Shown here piece by piece: positions 36,897 through 48,139 of a stretch of 64,000 nucleotides of DNA (position 1 is its first letter; the number at the start of each line of letters is the position of its first letter). This DNA is from Salinicola halimionae (GTDB taxonomy: Bacteria > Pseudomonadota > Gammaproteobacteria > Pseudomonadales > Halomonadaceae). The translations under genes and the position numbers were made by a program. The notes under the pieces were generated by a model. The model saw only the letters and a program-made list of their open reading frames with translations. It was not told the DNA's origin and did not search any database. Where the stretch lies: NCBI RefSeq assembly GCF_003206065.1, contig NZ_PZJQ01000007.1, positions 1 to 64,000 on the forward strand. The letters are read 5' to 3'.

Positions 36897-37427
36897 ATGA
36901 GTTTCGACAAGATTCCCGCCGGAAAGGATCTCCCTAACGACGTGTACGTGGCGATCGAAATTCCTGCCAACCACGCGCCGATCAAGTATGAAATCGACAA
37001 GGAGATGGACGCCCTGGTGGTCGACCGCTTCATGGCCACTCCGATGTTCTATCCGGCCAACTACGGTTTCATCCCCAATACCCTGGCCGACGACGGCGAT
37101 CCGCTCGATGCCTTGGTCGTCACTCCCTACCCGGTGCAGCCGGGTTGCGTGATTCGCGCGCGGCCGGTCGGCGTACTCAACATGTCGGACGAAGCCGGCG
37201 AAGATGCCAAGCTGGTCTGCGTTCCCCACGAGAAACTGTCCGCACTTTATGATGACGTGCACGAGGTTACCGACCTTCCCGAGCTGTTACGTCAACAGAT
37301 CGCGCACTTCTTCGAGAACTACAAGGATCTCGAAAAAGGCAAGTGGGTCAAGATCGACTCCTGGGATGGCGCAGACGCAGCCCGCCGGGCGATCGAGAAA
37401 GCCGTTGCCGCTTACGAGAACGAATGA
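36897..37427 (+). CDS. ppa: Inorganic pyrophosphatase
   Basis: This soluble family I pyrophosphatase splits PPi to two phosphates and drives biosynthesis forward. The 176-residue length is typical for bacteria. The active-site aspartates are in [10 protein letters not shown] (D66, D68 and D71 within 65-74), with [15 protein letters not shown] upstream and [17 protein letters not shown] near residues 139-155. It has its own promoter and a strong terminator, so it is likely a single-gene unit. Confidence 0.97.
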   Translation: MSFDKIPAGKDLPNDVYVAIEIPANHAPIKYEIDKEMDALVVDRFMATPMFYPANYGFIPNTLADDGDPLDALVVTPYPVQPGCVIRARPVGVLNMSDEAGEDAKLVCVPHEKLSALYDDVHEVTDLPELLRQQIAHFFENYKDLEKGKWVKIDSWDGADAARRAIEKAVAAYENE

Positions 37428-37475
37428 CACCGAGGCGTAGGGCCGAGGTGTAGGGAACAACTCGCTGCGTCATGT

Positions 37476-37515
37476 AAAAACGCCGCCTCGGTGACAAACC
37501 GGGGCGGCGTTTTGA
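37476..37515. terminator. Bidirectional terminator between ppa and the DUF2333 gene
   Basis: AAAACGCCGCC pairs with GGCGGCGTTTT (37503-37513) across an interrupted CGG/CCG loop. The A-run on one side and T-run on the other fit termination in both directions for these convergent genes. Confidence 0.85.
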
Positions 37516-37549
37516 GTTCTGGCCTCGCTCTGACGTTCGAAGCGAACGC

Positions 37550-38668
37550 TCAGAGCTGATTACGAATCTTTTCGACGAGCTGCGATGCCCGCACCGTGTA
37601 ATTCGCCAGCATCAACGAGTGGTTGGCGAACAGCCCGAAGCCGGAACCGTTCAGGATGACTGGGCTCCAGACTCTCGCCTGCGAGCTTTCCAGCTCCGCG
37701 ATCAATTGATCGAAATCGGCCCCAGCACCGCTGCTGTCGATCACGTCGGCATAGTCGATCCTGGCCGCCCGCATCAGCTGCGCCAACGCCCAGGTAGTGC
37801 CCCGAGCTTCAAAGAAAACGTTATCGATGCGCAGCCAAGGGGTGCTGTCATTCTGCTCATCGCCGTTGGGCGACTGACCGACATTGGCGGCCAGGCGCTG
37901 GGTCTGGGTTTGCAGGCGCTTTTCCACTTGAGCCAGCCACTCGCGCAAGGCAGTGGCATCGGGCGCTGCCGGCGACTGAGTCTCGCCAGCAACCTCCTGA
38001 TCCGAGGTGCCCTGATCCGAAGCGCCCTGATCCGAAGCGCCCTGATCCGAAGTGCCCTGATCCGACGGGCTTTGATTCGATGCGTACTGACCAGTGGCAT
38101 TTTCCAGCGCCGTGAAGGCTTCGCCCAGATTGTTGCGGGCGGCTTTCAGCGCTGTCTCGGATGCCGGCCAGCGCCAGCTGTCGAGGTCGCCGGACAGATC
38201 GTCATTGGCCTGTGACAATGGTGCACTGCCGACACTCAGTGCTCTGCCCAGGGACGCTACCGCATCACGCACCTGCTGAGTCACGCCACTCTCCCAGCTG
38301 GGCATGTTATCGAGCCACAACCCCGGAGGCATGACATCATTTCGCAGATATCCACCCGGCTTGTCGAGTAGCGTATCCAGAATCGTTAAATTGCTGGCAA
38401 GCAAAGCCTCACCCGGCGTGACGGCCGGCTGTGATTGCGCTTCGTTGCCGTCGCCAGTGTCCACACTCTGCGGAAAGCCGCGTTGCTGCTCCACCGCCTG
38501 CCTGGGATCGGTGGGCGACGGAGTCAAGCTCCACCAGATACCCAGCACGATGCAGGCCAGCAGATAGATGACAATCAGTGCCACCAGGGGCTTCCATATC
38601 CAGCCATACTGAGGCGTTTCGAGGACCTCGGTGCGCGATAACGGCACCTTCTTGCGAAACAGAGCCAT
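37550..38668 (-). CDS. DUF2333-family inner-membrane protein
   Basis: This 372-residue protein matches what I know of DUF2333: a short basic cytoplasmic start, the motif TPQYGWIWKPLVALI, and one N-terminal membrane helix (about residues 28-48). A largely helical domain then ends in FFEARGTTWALAQLMRAA and GFGLFANHSLMLANYTVRA. Function is unknown in the family. A polar linker near residues 200-225 is made of five copies of a 15-bp repeat coding SDQGA/T-like units. It is transcribed toward ppa and away from dsbD. Confidence 0.85.
   Translation of the reverse strand: MALFRKKVPLSRTEVLETPQYGWIWKPLVALIVIYLLACIVLGIWWSLTPSPTDPRQAVEQQRGFPQSVDTGDGNEAQSQPAVTPGEALLASNLTILDTLLDKPGGYLRNDVMPPGLWLDNMPSWESGVTQQVRDAVASLGRALSVGSAPLSQANDDLSGDLDSWRWPASETALKAARNNLGEAFTALENATGQYASNQSPSDQGTSDQGASDQGASDQGTSDQEVAGETQSPAAPDATALREWLAQVEKRLQTQTQRLAANVGQSPNGDEQNDSTPWLRIDNVFFEARGTTWALAQLMRAARIDYADVIDSSGAGADFDQLIAELESSQARVWSPVILNGSGFGLFANHSLMLANYTVRASQLVEKIRNQL
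37997..38071. repeat. Five 15-bp tandem repeats inside the DUF2333 gene
   Basis: Units of CTGATCCGAAGCGCC with small changes start at 37997, 38012, 38027, 38042 and 38057. They are in frame and code on the leftward strand for repeated SDQG(A/T) units, so gain or loss of a copy keeps the frame. Confidence 0.95.
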
Positions 38669-39035
38669 GAACGATCCTTGTCATTGCTGAGGTTGTGAGC
38701 GCCGGTGGCAGAAACCGGCCGGAGAACCTGAGTCGAAGGAAGCAGGGTTGGGAAAAGAATGACTCTATCCTATCACGCTCGCCGCCACACGCAGCCCGTC
38801 TTTCGCCGCACCGTCTATCGCTTCCTCGCCTTTTGCCGGATAGTCGCGCGTCTCTGGATAGCGGCGTGTCTCTATCCATTATTGGTTCTCTGTATAATGT
38901 TGTGCTGGAGTTCCCTCCACGGCACTTTTTTCCGGTTACACGATCACACTCTGGGGTGCGGCGGTATCCGAACCGCTGCTATCACGGGTCAGGTATCCAT
39001 CAATTGCGGATTCACCCTCTCATCGTCGTCGGGAT
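38669..39035. promoter_or_regulatory. Divergent intergenic region between the DUF2333 gene and dsbD
   Basis: In this 367-bp gap a perfect TATAAT at 38893-38898 has no good -35. It is followed at once by a hairpin (GTGC and TGGAG pairing with CTCCA and GCAC, 38902-38925) and six T's, which looks like a small rightward terminator. Rightward transcripts begun upstream could be stopped here before dsbD. No gene is apparent in the gap. Confidence 0.4.
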
Positions 39036-41066
39036 ATGCCTGTTTTGAAGTCGCGATTCTATTCGTTGGTTGTGACGCTTGGTTGCTGCCTGATGGCAGT
39101 GCTCGGCCCGGCTCAGGCCGATGACGTCTTTTCCGCTTCGAGCGGAACACGTTTTCCAAGCGAAAATGCCGCCGAGTTTCTACCGGTCGACCAAGCCTTT
39201 CATGCCTATGCGTGGCATGACGACGAGCGCATCTATGTCGGCATCCGCAATCAACCCGGCTACTATCTCTATCGTCATCGCCTGGCCCTGGAGAGCGATC
39301 AAACGAAGACCACGTTCGGTGCTCTCGAGATCCCCCCCGGCAAGTTCAAGCACGATCAGTACTTGGGCGATGTCCACGTTTTTTACGATGAGGTCGAAAT
39401 CAGCGCACCGCTGACCGAACAGGCGCGGCGGGATTCGCAGCAGCCGGTTCCGATCACGCTGTCTTTCCAGGGTTGCGCCGACGCCGGGCTTTGTTATCCA
39501 CCCGAGCAATGGATGCTGACCGCCAAAGCAGGGCCACCTCCAGCCGCCTATCTCGATGCCAGCAATGAAGCCAAGGCTTCGCCGATCGGCTCGTCCAAAA
39601 CTGGCAATACCAACGATCCTTTCTCGACACCGGATGCAAGCCAGGCGCTCTCTGACCCGGTTCCCGATGCCGGCCGGATGGCGCCGAGCGTTTCGATGAC
39701 CACCGCCGTCGATGACGCCGCGACACTCTCTTCGGCAAGCCAGGACGGCCAGTTCCAGTCATCGCTTCGCGCCGGCATCGATCTGAGCACCCTGGGGCTA
39801 TTCTTTCTCGCGGGGCTGGGGCTGACATTCACGCCCTGCGTCCTGCCCATGCTGCCGATCCTGACCTCGATCATCGTCGGACAGAAGGCCCGACGCGGGC
39901 GGGCACTGACACTGTCGCTGAGCTACGCCACGGGCATGGCGGTGACTTTCATGCTGCTTGGCACGCTGATGGGCCTGTTTGGCGCCTCGCTCAATCTTCA
40001 GGCGCGATTGCAGTCGGTCTGGGTACTGATCCCACTCGCACTGCTGTTTGCACTGTTCGCCGCAGCGATGTTCGGTCTTTTCGATCTACGCCTGCCCAGT
40101 GGGGTCAACCAGCGGGCGGATGCCTGGCAAGCTCGTCTGCAGCGCTGTGGTCCGCTGGGGTTGGCTGCGGCCGGTGCGCTATCGGTACTGGTGGTTTCCC
40201 CCTGCGTATCCGCGCCGCTTGCCGGTGCGCTGGTATTCATTTCGACGACCGGCGACGCCCTGGGCGGCGCAATGGCGCTGCTCGCGCTGGGGCTGGGCAT
40301 GGGAATGCCACTGGTCCTGGCAGGGACTTTCGGGACACAGTGGTTGCCTCGCACCGGCGCCTGGATGAGCGGGATCAAGGCGCTGTTCGGCGTGATGCTG
40401 CTGGGCGTGGCAATCTGGCTGGTCGAACGCCTGCTGCCGGGACCGGTAGCGTTATTGCTGTGGGGGGCGCTGGCGCTGGGCTGCGCGCTAGCGCTAGGGG
40501 CACTCGATTGGCGGACCGCCAGCGGGTGGCCCAGAATTCGCCAGGCGGCAGGCTGGATACTGCTGGTGTGGGGCGTGGCGATGGTATGGGGTGCGGCACA
40601 GGGCGGCAATGACCCGCTGAGGCCGCTACCGAACACCGTACCGGCCCATGCGCCGGGAGTGGCACCAACCTTCGAGTCCGTCAGCGATCTCGGCCAGCTC
40701 CGGGCCGCACTGGCAGCGGCAAACCGGGCCGGGCGTCCTGCCATGGTCGATGTCAGTGCCGACTGGTGCATCTCCTGCAAGATCATGGAGCGAGAAGTCT
40801 TTCCCCGCCCTGCCGTCGCCGAGCGTCTGAGCGGATTCACGCTGATTCGCGCCGACGTCACTCAGAACACTGCCGCTAGCCGGGAAATTCTCGAGCACTA
40901 CAGCCTGTTCGGGCCGCCGGGACTGCTGTTTTTTGCCGATGGCGATGAGCTTCAACGAGCTCGTATTCAAGGCGAAGTCGATGCGCAAGCCCTGGCCCCA
41001 CATCTGGATGCGGTAAAGCAACTGATACGTGACGAATCCACGCTATCGACAACAATGGGTTCGTAA
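39036..41066 (+). CDS. dsbD: DsbD, thiol:disulfide interchange protein
   Basis: DsbD carries electrons from cytoplasmic thioredoxin across the inner membrane to periplasmic partners. The 676-residue precursor has a signal peptide (to about residue 28), then the N-terminal immunoglobulin-like domain with its cysteine pair C147 and C153 in GCADAGLCYPPEQ. A low-complexity linker spans about 175-245. The eight-helix core has its cysteines in TPCVLPMLP and VVSPCVSAPL, and the C-terminal thioredoxin-like domain has WCISCK. All six redox cysteines are present. It is divergent from the DUF2333 gene. Confidence 0.96.
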   Translation: MPVLKSRFYSLVVTLGCCLMAVLGPAQADDVFSASSGTRFPSENAAEFLPVDQAFHAYAWHDDERIYVGIRNQPGYYLYRHRLALESDQTKTTFGALEIPPGKFKHDQYLGDVHVFYDEVEISAPLTEQARRDSQQPVPITLSFQGCADAGLCYPPEQWMLTAKAGPPPAAYLDASNEAKASPIGSSKTGNTNDPFSTPDASQALSDPVPDAGRMAPSVSMTTAVDDAATLSSASQDGQFQSSLRAGIDLSTLGLFFLAGLGLTFTPCVLPMLPILTSIIVGQKARRGRALTLSLSYATGMAVTFMLLGTLMGLFGASLNLQARLQSVWVLIPLALLFALFAAAMFGLFDLRLPSGVNQRADAWQARLQRCGPLGLAAAGALSVLVVSPCVSAPLAGALVFISTTGDALGGAMALLALGLGMGMPLVLAGTFGTQWLPRTGAWMSGIKALFGVMLLGVAIWLVERLLPGPVALLLWGALALGCALALGALDWRTASGWPRIRQAAGWILLVWGVAMVWGAAQGGNDPLRPLPNTVPAHAPGVAPTFESVSDLGQLRAALAAANRAGRPAMVDVSADWCISCKIMEREVFPRPAVAERLSGFTLIRADVTQNTAASREILEHYSLFGPPGLLFFADGDELQRARIQGEVDAQALAPHLDAVKQLIRDESTLSTTMGS

Positions 41067-41231
41067 CTTGCGCCAGGCGTTACCGAACAACGTTCGACGG
41101 TCAGGGTGGACACTCCCAGCATTTTTCGGCAAACTTCGACATCATGAAAACGGTGCGCCGAAGACGCCATCTTGCAGCAAAGTGACGCGATCTCGACATT
41201 CCACGAAAGGGTTAACAGCGCAAGGATGGTC

Positions 41232-41675
41232 ATGGCTAGACTCCTGGTTCTCAACGGTCCCAACCTGAATCTGCTCGGCACTCGCGAGCCGGAAGTGTAT
41301 GGCACGACCACGTTGGAGGACATCCGGATCCGCCTGACGGAGCGCGCCCTGAGCGCCGGCCATCAGCTGGACTGGCTACAGTCCAATGCCGAGCACGAGC
41401 TGGTCGAACGGGTACATCGGGCTCGGCAGGAAAACATCGACTTCATTCTGCTCAACCCGGCCGCCTTCACGCATACCAGCGTGGCGCTTCGAGATGCGCT
41501 GACCGGGGTCGACATTCCGTTCATCGAACTGCATCTGTCCAACGTGCACGCACGCGAACCGTTCCGCGCGCACTCGTATTTTACCGACGTCGCCCGTGGC
41601 GTTATTGCAGGATTCGGCGCCGACAGCTACGTGCTGGCGCTGGATGCCGCTTTCAGGCAGCTGGATTCACGCTGA
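41232..41675 (+). CDS. aroQ: Type II 3-dehydroquinate dehydratase
   Basis: This enzyme makes 3-dehydroshikimate in the shikimate pathway and works as a dodecamer. The 147-residue product has the hallmark [21 protein letters not shown] with the catalytic Tyr, [16 protein letters not shown] (about 74-89), and the active-site histidine in [15 protein letters not shown] chose the ATG at 41232 because AAGGA lies five bases upstream and overlaps the earlier ATG at 41226. accB and accC follow downstream, a common arrangement. Confidence 0.97.
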   Translation: MARLLVLNGPNLNLLGTREPEVYGTTTLEDIRIRLTERALSAGHQLDWLQSNAEHELVERVHRARQENIDFILLNPAAFTHTSVALRDALTGVDIPFIELHLSNVHAREPFRAHSYFTDVARGVIAGFGADSYVLALDAAFRQLDSR

Positions 41676-41715
41676 TCCACATTCTTTTGCCGGCGAGCGC
41701 ACAGCACTGTTACCC

Positions 41716-41763
41716 ATAGTTCTGAAACTCGATAGTTCTGAAACTCGATAGTTCTGGTACTCG
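41716..41763. repeat. Three 16-bp tandem repeats upstream of accB
   Basis: ATAGTTCTGAAACTCG occurs at 41716 and 41732, and a copy with two changes at 41748. The array ends five bases before a perfect TTGACA (41769-41774), a likely -35 for accB, although the matching -10 is poor. Confidence 0.95.
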
Positions 41764-41870
41764 CAACATTGACACTTATTCAGCTCGACACTCATCACAT
41801 TGCGCTAATGCCTTCAACGTTCGCATCCCGATAGTGCCGCTTTCACATTCAACCAAGCCGAGACATCGCC

Positions 41871-42338
41871 ATGGATATACGCAAGGTCAAGAAACTCATC
41901 GAACTCCTGGAAGAGTCCAACATCAGCGAAATCGAGATCCAGGAAGGTGAAGAATCCGTGCGCATCAGCCGTCACCCGGCTGGATTCGGTGCCGCCCAGC
42001 AGCCGATGATGATGCCGCAATCCATGTCGCAGGCCGCTCCGAACTACGCCGCGCAGCAGACTCAAGCACCCGATCCCGCCGAGCCGGCCCCCGTGCAGCC
42101 TGCCGGTCACGCGGTGACCTCGCCGATGGTCGGCACCTTCTATCGTTCGCCGGCGCCGGGGTCAAAAGCCTTCGTCGAAGTCGGTCAGAGCATCAAGAAA
42201 GGCGATACCGTGTGTATCGTCGAAGCGATGAAGATGATGAACCAGATCGAAGCCGACAAGGATGGCGTGATCGAAGCGATTCTGGTCGAGGATGGCGAGC
42301 CGGTCGAGTTCGACCAGCCGATGATCATCATCAACTAA
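41871..42338 (+). CDS. accB: AccB, biotin carboxyl carrier protein of acetyl-CoA carboxylase
   Basis: AccB carries biotin between the carboxylase and transferase steps of fatty-acid synthesis. The 155-residue protein has the N-terminal region [20 protein letters not shown], a Pro/Ala/Gln-rich linker (about 36-80), and the biotinyl domain from [15 protein letters not shown] with the lysine target K121 in [13 protein letters not shown]. accC follows 21 bp later. Tandem 16-bp repeats and a TTGACA lie upstream. Confidence 0.98.
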   Translation: MDIRKVKKLIELLEESNISEIEIQEGEESVRISRHPAGFGAAQQPMMMPQSMSQAAPNYAAQQTQAPDPAEPAPVQPAGHAVTSPMVGTFYRSPAPGSKAFVEVGQSIKKGDTVCIVEAMKMMNQIEADKDGVIEAILVEDGEPVEFDQPMIIIN

Positions 42339-42359
42339 GACCACACGAGCGAAACCATC

Positions 42360-43703
42360 ATGTTGGACAAGGTACTCATCGCCAACCGTGGCGAGATCGC
42401 ACTTCGCATTCTGCGCGCCTGCAAGGAGCTCGGGATCAAGACCGTGGCGGTTCATTCCAAGGCCGACCGGGAACTGATGCACGTGCGCCTGGCCGACGAG
42501 GCCGTCTGTATCGGCCCTGCGGCTTCGGCCAAATCCTATCTGAACATCCCTGCGCTGATCAGCGCCGCGGAGGTGACGGACTCCAGCGCCATCCATCCCG
42601 GCTACGGCTTTCTCTCCGAGAACGCCAATTTCGCCGAGCAGGTCGAGCGCTCCGGTTTCACTTTCGTCGGGCCGCGGGCGGAAACCATTCGCCTGATGGG
42701 CGACAAGGTCAGCGCGATCAATGCCATGAAGGCAGCTGGCGTACCCACGGTGCCCGGATCCGACGGGCCGCTGCCGGATGACGATGCCGAGATTCGCCGC
42801 ATCGCCGGCCGTATTGGCTATCCGGTGATCATCAAGGCCGCTGCCGGTGGCGGTGGCCGCGGCATGCGAGTGGTGCGCAACGACGACGAAGTCGCCAAGG
42901 CGGCCAGCGTGACTCGCGCCGAGGCTGCGGCAGCCTTTGGCGACGGTACCGTCTACATGGAGAAGTTCCTCGAGAACCCGCGCCATGTGGAGATCCAGGT
43001 GCTCGCCGATGGTCAGGGCAATGCGATCCATCTTTACGATCGCGACTGCTCGCTCCAGCGCCGTCACCAGAAAGTGCTCGAGGAAGCACCGGCACCGCAT
43101 ATCGATCCCGAAGCCCGTGCCAAGGTGCTCAAGTCGTGCACCGACGCCTGCATCGAGATCAACTACCGTGGTGCCGGCACGTTCGAATTCCTCTACGAGG
43201 ACGGCGAGTTTTTCTTCATCGAGATGAACACCCGCGTGCAGGTCGAGCACCCCGTGACCGAAATGGTCACCGGTGTCGATATCGTCAAGGAGCAGTTGCG
43301 TATCGCCTGCGGTCAGCCGCTGTCGATTCGTCAACAGGACGTCGAGCTGCGCGGCCATGCGTTCGAGTGTCGTATCAACGCCGAGGACGCCCGCACGTTC
43401 ATGCCCTCCCCCGGCAAGATAAACCTCTACCATGCGCCGGGCGGACTCGGCGTACGCATGGACTCGCATATCTACACCGGTTACAGCGTACCGCCGCACT
43501 ACGACTCCTTGATCGGCAAGCTGATCACCTGGGGCGCGGATCGTGAAATCGCGCTGGTGCGAATGCGCAATGCACTCGACGAACTGCTGGTCGAAGGCAT
43601 CAAGACCAACATCGATCTGCAGAAGGACCTGGTGCGTGATAGCGCTTTCCAGAAGGGCGGCGTCAATATCCACTATCTCGAGAAGAAGCTCGGTCTGAGC
43701 TGA
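42360..43703 (+). CDS. accC: AccC, biotin carboxylase
   Basis: AccC charges the biotin on AccB with CO2 using ATP. The 447-residue product has the ATP-grasp fold: [20 protein letters not shown] at the start, [14 protein letters not shown] (about 79-92), the glycine-rich [14 protein letters not shown] (about 159-172), and [14 protein letters not shown] (about 288-301). A large inverted repeat that probably ends the operon lies 26 bp after its stop. Confidence 0.98.
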   Translation: MLDKVLIANRGEIALRILRACKELGIKTVAVHSKADRELMHVRLADEAVCIGPAASAKSYLNIPALISAAEVTDSSAIHPGYGFLSENANFAEQVERSGFTFVGPRAETIRLMGDKVSAINAMKAAGVPTVPGSDGPLPDDDAEIRRIAGRIGYPVIIKAAAGGGGRGMRVVRNDDEVAKAASVTRAEAAAAFGDGTVYMEKFLENPRHVEIQVLADGQGNAIHLYDRDCSLQRRHQKVLEEAPAPHIDPEARAKVLKSCTDACIEINYRGAGTFEFLYEDGEFFFIEMNTRVQVEHPVTEMVTGVDIVKEQLRIACGQPLSIRQQDVELRGHAFECRINAEDARTFMPSPGKINLYHAPGGLGVRMDSHIYTGYSVPPHYDSLIGKLITWGADREIALVRMRNALDELLVEGIKTNIDLQKDLVRDSAFQKGGVNIHYLEKKLGLS

Positions 43704-43729
43704 TTCTCAGACATCGAGCCAGTCGAGAC

Positions 43730-43780
43730 GGGGCGGTCTATTCTGCGCGTTCAGTGCTGCAATAGACCGCCCCTTCTTCA
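43730..43780 (+). terminator. Terminator after accBC
   Basis: A perfect 13-bp inverted repeat (43730-43742 with 43761-43773, GGGGCGGTCTATT and complement) with an 18-base loop is followed by TTCTTCATT. Confidence 0.75.
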
Positions 43781-43815
43781 TTGAACTTTTACCCACTGAT
43801 ACGAGAGAGCCGCCA

Positions 43816-44724
43816 ATGGCCTGGCTACAACTCAAGGCATCCATCCCGCCCGAACAGGCCGAATGGCTGGAAGAGCTGCTGCTGGCCGAGGGCGCCAGCG
43901 CCATCACCCTGCAGGACGCTCACGACGAGCCGGTCTTCGAACCCGACCGCGGCACCACGCCGCTATGGACGGAAACCGTCCTCACGGGCCTCTATGACGA
44001 CCTCAACGACGTCGACGCGATGATCGAGCGGGTCCAACGTGCCTGGGCCGAACAAGTTGCCGACGAACCGGCGCCGCAGATCGAGTACGAACTGATCGCC
44101 GATCGCGATTGGGAGCGAGAATGGATGGATGGGTTCGAACCGCTGCGAATGGGTGAACGACTATGGATTGTCCCCAGTTGGCATGAAGCACCCGATCCCG
44201 GCGCGGTCAATCTGCTGCTGGATCCGGGCCTGGCGTTCGGTACCGGCACCCATCCGACTACCGCACTCTGCCTAGGCTGGCTCGATGCCCAGGATCTGGC
44301 GCAGCGTCAGATTCTGGACTACGGCTGTGGCTCCGGCATCCTTGCCATTGCCGCGCTCAAGCTCGGTGCCGACACCGCCGTTGGTGTCGATATCGATCCG
44401 CAAGCGCTGCAAGCGAGCCGTGACAACGCCGAACGCAATCAGATCGACGAGGCAAGCCTGATCCTCGACTACCCGGAAAAGATCGGCCAGGGCCAGTTCG
44501 ACGTCGTTGTCGCAAACATTTTGGCCGGCCCCTTGATCGACATGGCCTCAGCGATCGCCGGGCGGGTTCGAGCCGATGGCCAGTTGGCGCTGTCGGGCAT
44601 TTTGAGCGCTCAGGCGGAATCGGTAATGGACGCTTATCGGGGCCAGGGCATTCTCATGGACGAACCGCAGGAAAAAGAGGGCTGGGTTATTCTGACCGGA
44701 CACCGCCCGAGCTCAGAAGTGTAA
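43816..44724 (+). CDS. prmA: PrmA, ribosomal protein L11 methyltransferase
   Basis: PrmA methylates ribosomal protein L11 with S-adenosylmethionine. The 302-residue product has an N-terminal substrate-recognition domain (MAWLQLKASIPPEQAEWLEE), the linker RDWEREWMDGFEPLRMGERL, and a class I methyltransferase domain with FGTGTHPTTALCL and LDYGCGSGILAIAALKLGA (from about residue 167). The VANILAGPLIDMA catalytic-pocket motif is also conserved. Length is normal. Confidence 0.97.
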   Translation: MAWLQLKASIPPEQAEWLEELLLAEGASAITLQDAHDEPVFEPDRGTTPLWTETVLTGLYDDLNDVDAMIERVQRAWAEQVADEPAPQIEYELIADRDWEREWMDGFEPLRMGERLWIVPSWHEAPDPGAVNLLLDPGLAFGTGTHPTTALCLGWLDAQDLAQRQILDYGCGSGILAIAALKLGADTAVGVDIDPQALQASRDNAERNQIDEASLILDYPEKIGQGQFDVVVANILAGPLIDMASAIAGRVRADGQLALSGILSAQAESVMDAYRGQGILMDEPQEKEGWVILTGHRPSSEV

Positions 44725-44907
44725 AGCCGATCTCGGCCATGTCGGCCTGTTGGCGTCGGGATTCATGTCGCGACGCCGGAGCCTGAAAGCGCTTCATCCG
44801 GCTAACCCCCGCTTTACGGCTTAGGTCGTGAGTCGACAAACAGCGCTTCAACAAAGCCGGAGTGATCGGTATCATGGCCTCCCCGTTTCGCCTGAGCCCC
44901 TGTAACG

Positions 44908-45942
44908 ATGCGTGATTCCGTGTCATCGCAGACCGATCGCCCGTTACCCCGCATCGGCCGCCACACGCTAGCCAATCGCGTGATTCTGGCCCCTATGGCC
45001 GGGGTGACCGACCGCCCTTTTCGTCAGCTATGTCGGGAACTGGGCGCCGGGCTGGTGGTATCGGAGATGGTCACCGCCGACAGCCGCCTCTGGCATACCC
45101 GCAAGTCTCGCCAACGCATGATTCATCGTGGCGAACCGGGGCCCCGAGCGGTCCAGATCGCGGGCGGAGATCCGCAGATGCTTGCCGAGGCGGCACGGCT
45201 CAACGCCGAAGCCGGCGCTGAGATCATCGATATCAACATGGGCTGTCCGGCAAAAAAAGTCTGCAATAAGGCTGCAGGGTCGGCGCTGCTGCGCGACGAG
45301 CGTCTGGTGGCGGACATCCTCGAGGCCGTGGTCGCTGCCGTCGAGATCCCGGTCACACTGAAGATTCGTACCGGCTGGTGCACCGAGAGTCGCAACGCCG
45401 AGCGTGTAGCGAGGCTTGCCGAGAACGCTGGCATAACCGCTCTCGCCGTCCATGGCCGGACCCGTGAACAGCGCTACACCGGGGCCGCCGAATACGACAC
45501 CATTGCCGCAATCAAGCAGCAAGTGTCGATACCGGTCTTTGCCAACGGCGATATCACGACGCCTCAGCGTGCCGCCGAGGTACTGGACTATACTGGCGCC
45601 GATGCCGTGATGATCGGACGTGGCGCCCAGGGCAATCCCTGGCTGTTTCGCGAGATCGAGCACTACCTCAGAACCGGGCGTGAGCATGCCCCGCCCGCGG
45701 CCGAGGAAATAGTCGTCACCATGCGCCGACATCTTCACGCCCTGCACGAGCATTACGGCGACTATCTCGGCGTTCGGGTCGCGCGTAAGCACGTTGGCTG
45801 GTATTTGGCTGCGCACGATCCCAGCCGTGAACGCCGTGCCCGCTTCAATCGTCTGGAGCAGGCCAGTCAACAGTTCGAGTTTCTCCATGAACTCTTTCGC
45901 GGTGATGCTGCCGCGATCGATAACGGAATCCACGCAGCATGA
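44908..45942 (+). CDS. dusB: DusB, tRNA-dihydrouridine synthase B
   Basis: DusB is a flavin enzyme that reduces uridine in the tRNA D-loop. The 344-residue barrel protein begins with the FMN-site region NRVILAPMAGVTDRPFRQLC and has NMGCPAKKVCNKAAGSALL, in which C113 of GCP is the expected catalytic cysteine. ALAVHGRTREQRYTG and VMIGRGAQGNPWLFREI follow. Its stop overlaps the fis ATG by four bases, the conserved dusB-fis pairing. Confidence 0.97.
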   Translation: MRDSVSSQTDRPLPRIGRHTLANRVILAPMAGVTDRPFRQLCRELGAGLVVSEMVTADSRLWHTRKSRQRMIHRGEPGPRAVQIAGGDPQMLAEAARLNAEAGAEIIDINMGCPAKKVCNKAAGSALLRDERLVADILEAVVAAVEIPVTLKIRTGWCTESRNAERVARLAENAGITALAVHGRTREQRYTGAAEYDTIAAIKQQVSIPVFANGDITTPQRAAEVLDYTGADAVMIGRGAQGNPWLFREIEHYLRTGREHAPPAAEEIVVTMRRHLHALHEHYGDYLGVRVARKHVGWYLAAHDPSRERRARFNRLEQASQQFEFLHELFRGDAAAIDNGIHAA

Positions 45943-46247
45943 ATAGCCGGCAGCCTTTAGCCCTCGAGGGAGAATCGCCCACCGAGGTCGAGCCACTTCA
46001 AATGCCCGATGCGTTGTCTCACACCACGCTTAGAGAATGCGTCGAACGGGTCATGGATCGCTACTTCTCACACCTGGAGGGGGAGTCGGTCTCGAATCTC
46101 TACACCATGGTGCTGGCGGAAGTCGAAGCGCCGCTTCTCGATGTCGTGATGCGTAACGTCGACGGCAACCAGACCCGCGCCGCCGAGCTGCTGGGACTGA
46201 ATCGCGGCACCCTGCGCAAGAAGCTCAAACAGTACGATCTGATCTAA
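45939..46247 (+). CDS. fis: Fis, nucleoid-associated DNA-binding protein
   Basis: Fis bends DNA and activates growth-related promoters. The 102-residue protein has a variable N-terminus, the dimer helix region LYTMVLAEVEAPLLDVVMRN and a C-terminal helix-turn-helix, NQTRAAELLGLNRGTLRKKL, at about 76-95. It follows dusB with overlapping codons, so expression is coupled. A GC hairpin (46277-46292) lies after it, without a T-run. Confidence 0.97.
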   Translation: MNSRQPLALEGESPTEVEPLQMPDALSHTTLRECVERVMDRYFSHLEGESVSNLYTMVLAEVEAPLLDVVMRNVDGNQTRAAELLGLNRGTLRKKLKQYDLI

Positions 46248-46337
46248 CGATACGATCTGGCCTGGAACCTCCTGCGCTTCGCGCTAGCGAAGTCCGCCTG
46301 AACGTAATTTGTCTCGCCGTAAACAGAGTGGACTGGC

Positions 46338-47984
<1,647 letters not shown>

Positions 47985-48047
47985 GCCGCGAAAAGCAGGA
48001 TAGCGAGCCCTAGACTGAAAACCCCAGTAACCGAAACGCCAGAGACG

Positions 48048-48079
48048 AAAATGCCAGCGACACAGCCGCTGGCATTTTT
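48048..48079. terminator. Terminator between purH and gabD
   Basis: A 12-bp stem (AAAATGCCAGCG with CGCTGGCATTTT, loop of seven bases) ends in T5 for purH and also has an A-run on the other side, so it can serve convergent gabD. Confidence 0.85.
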
Positions 48080-48139
48080 GGTTCAACGCTCAAGGCTTCT
48101 ATCTCGAAACCCTCGATCGATGACTAACTCGACCGATAA

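Noticed and set aside
37997-38071. A possible CRISPR array
   Set aside because: The repeats are directly adjacent without spacers and lie in frame inside a gene.
42162-43673. A 503-codon leftward frame opposite accC
   Set aside because: It mirrors a perfectly conserved biotin carboxylase gene; such antisense frames are common in high-GC DNA.
45028-45996. A 322-codon leftward frame opposite dusB
   Set aside because: It is a shadow of dusB, which has intact motifs and couples to fis.
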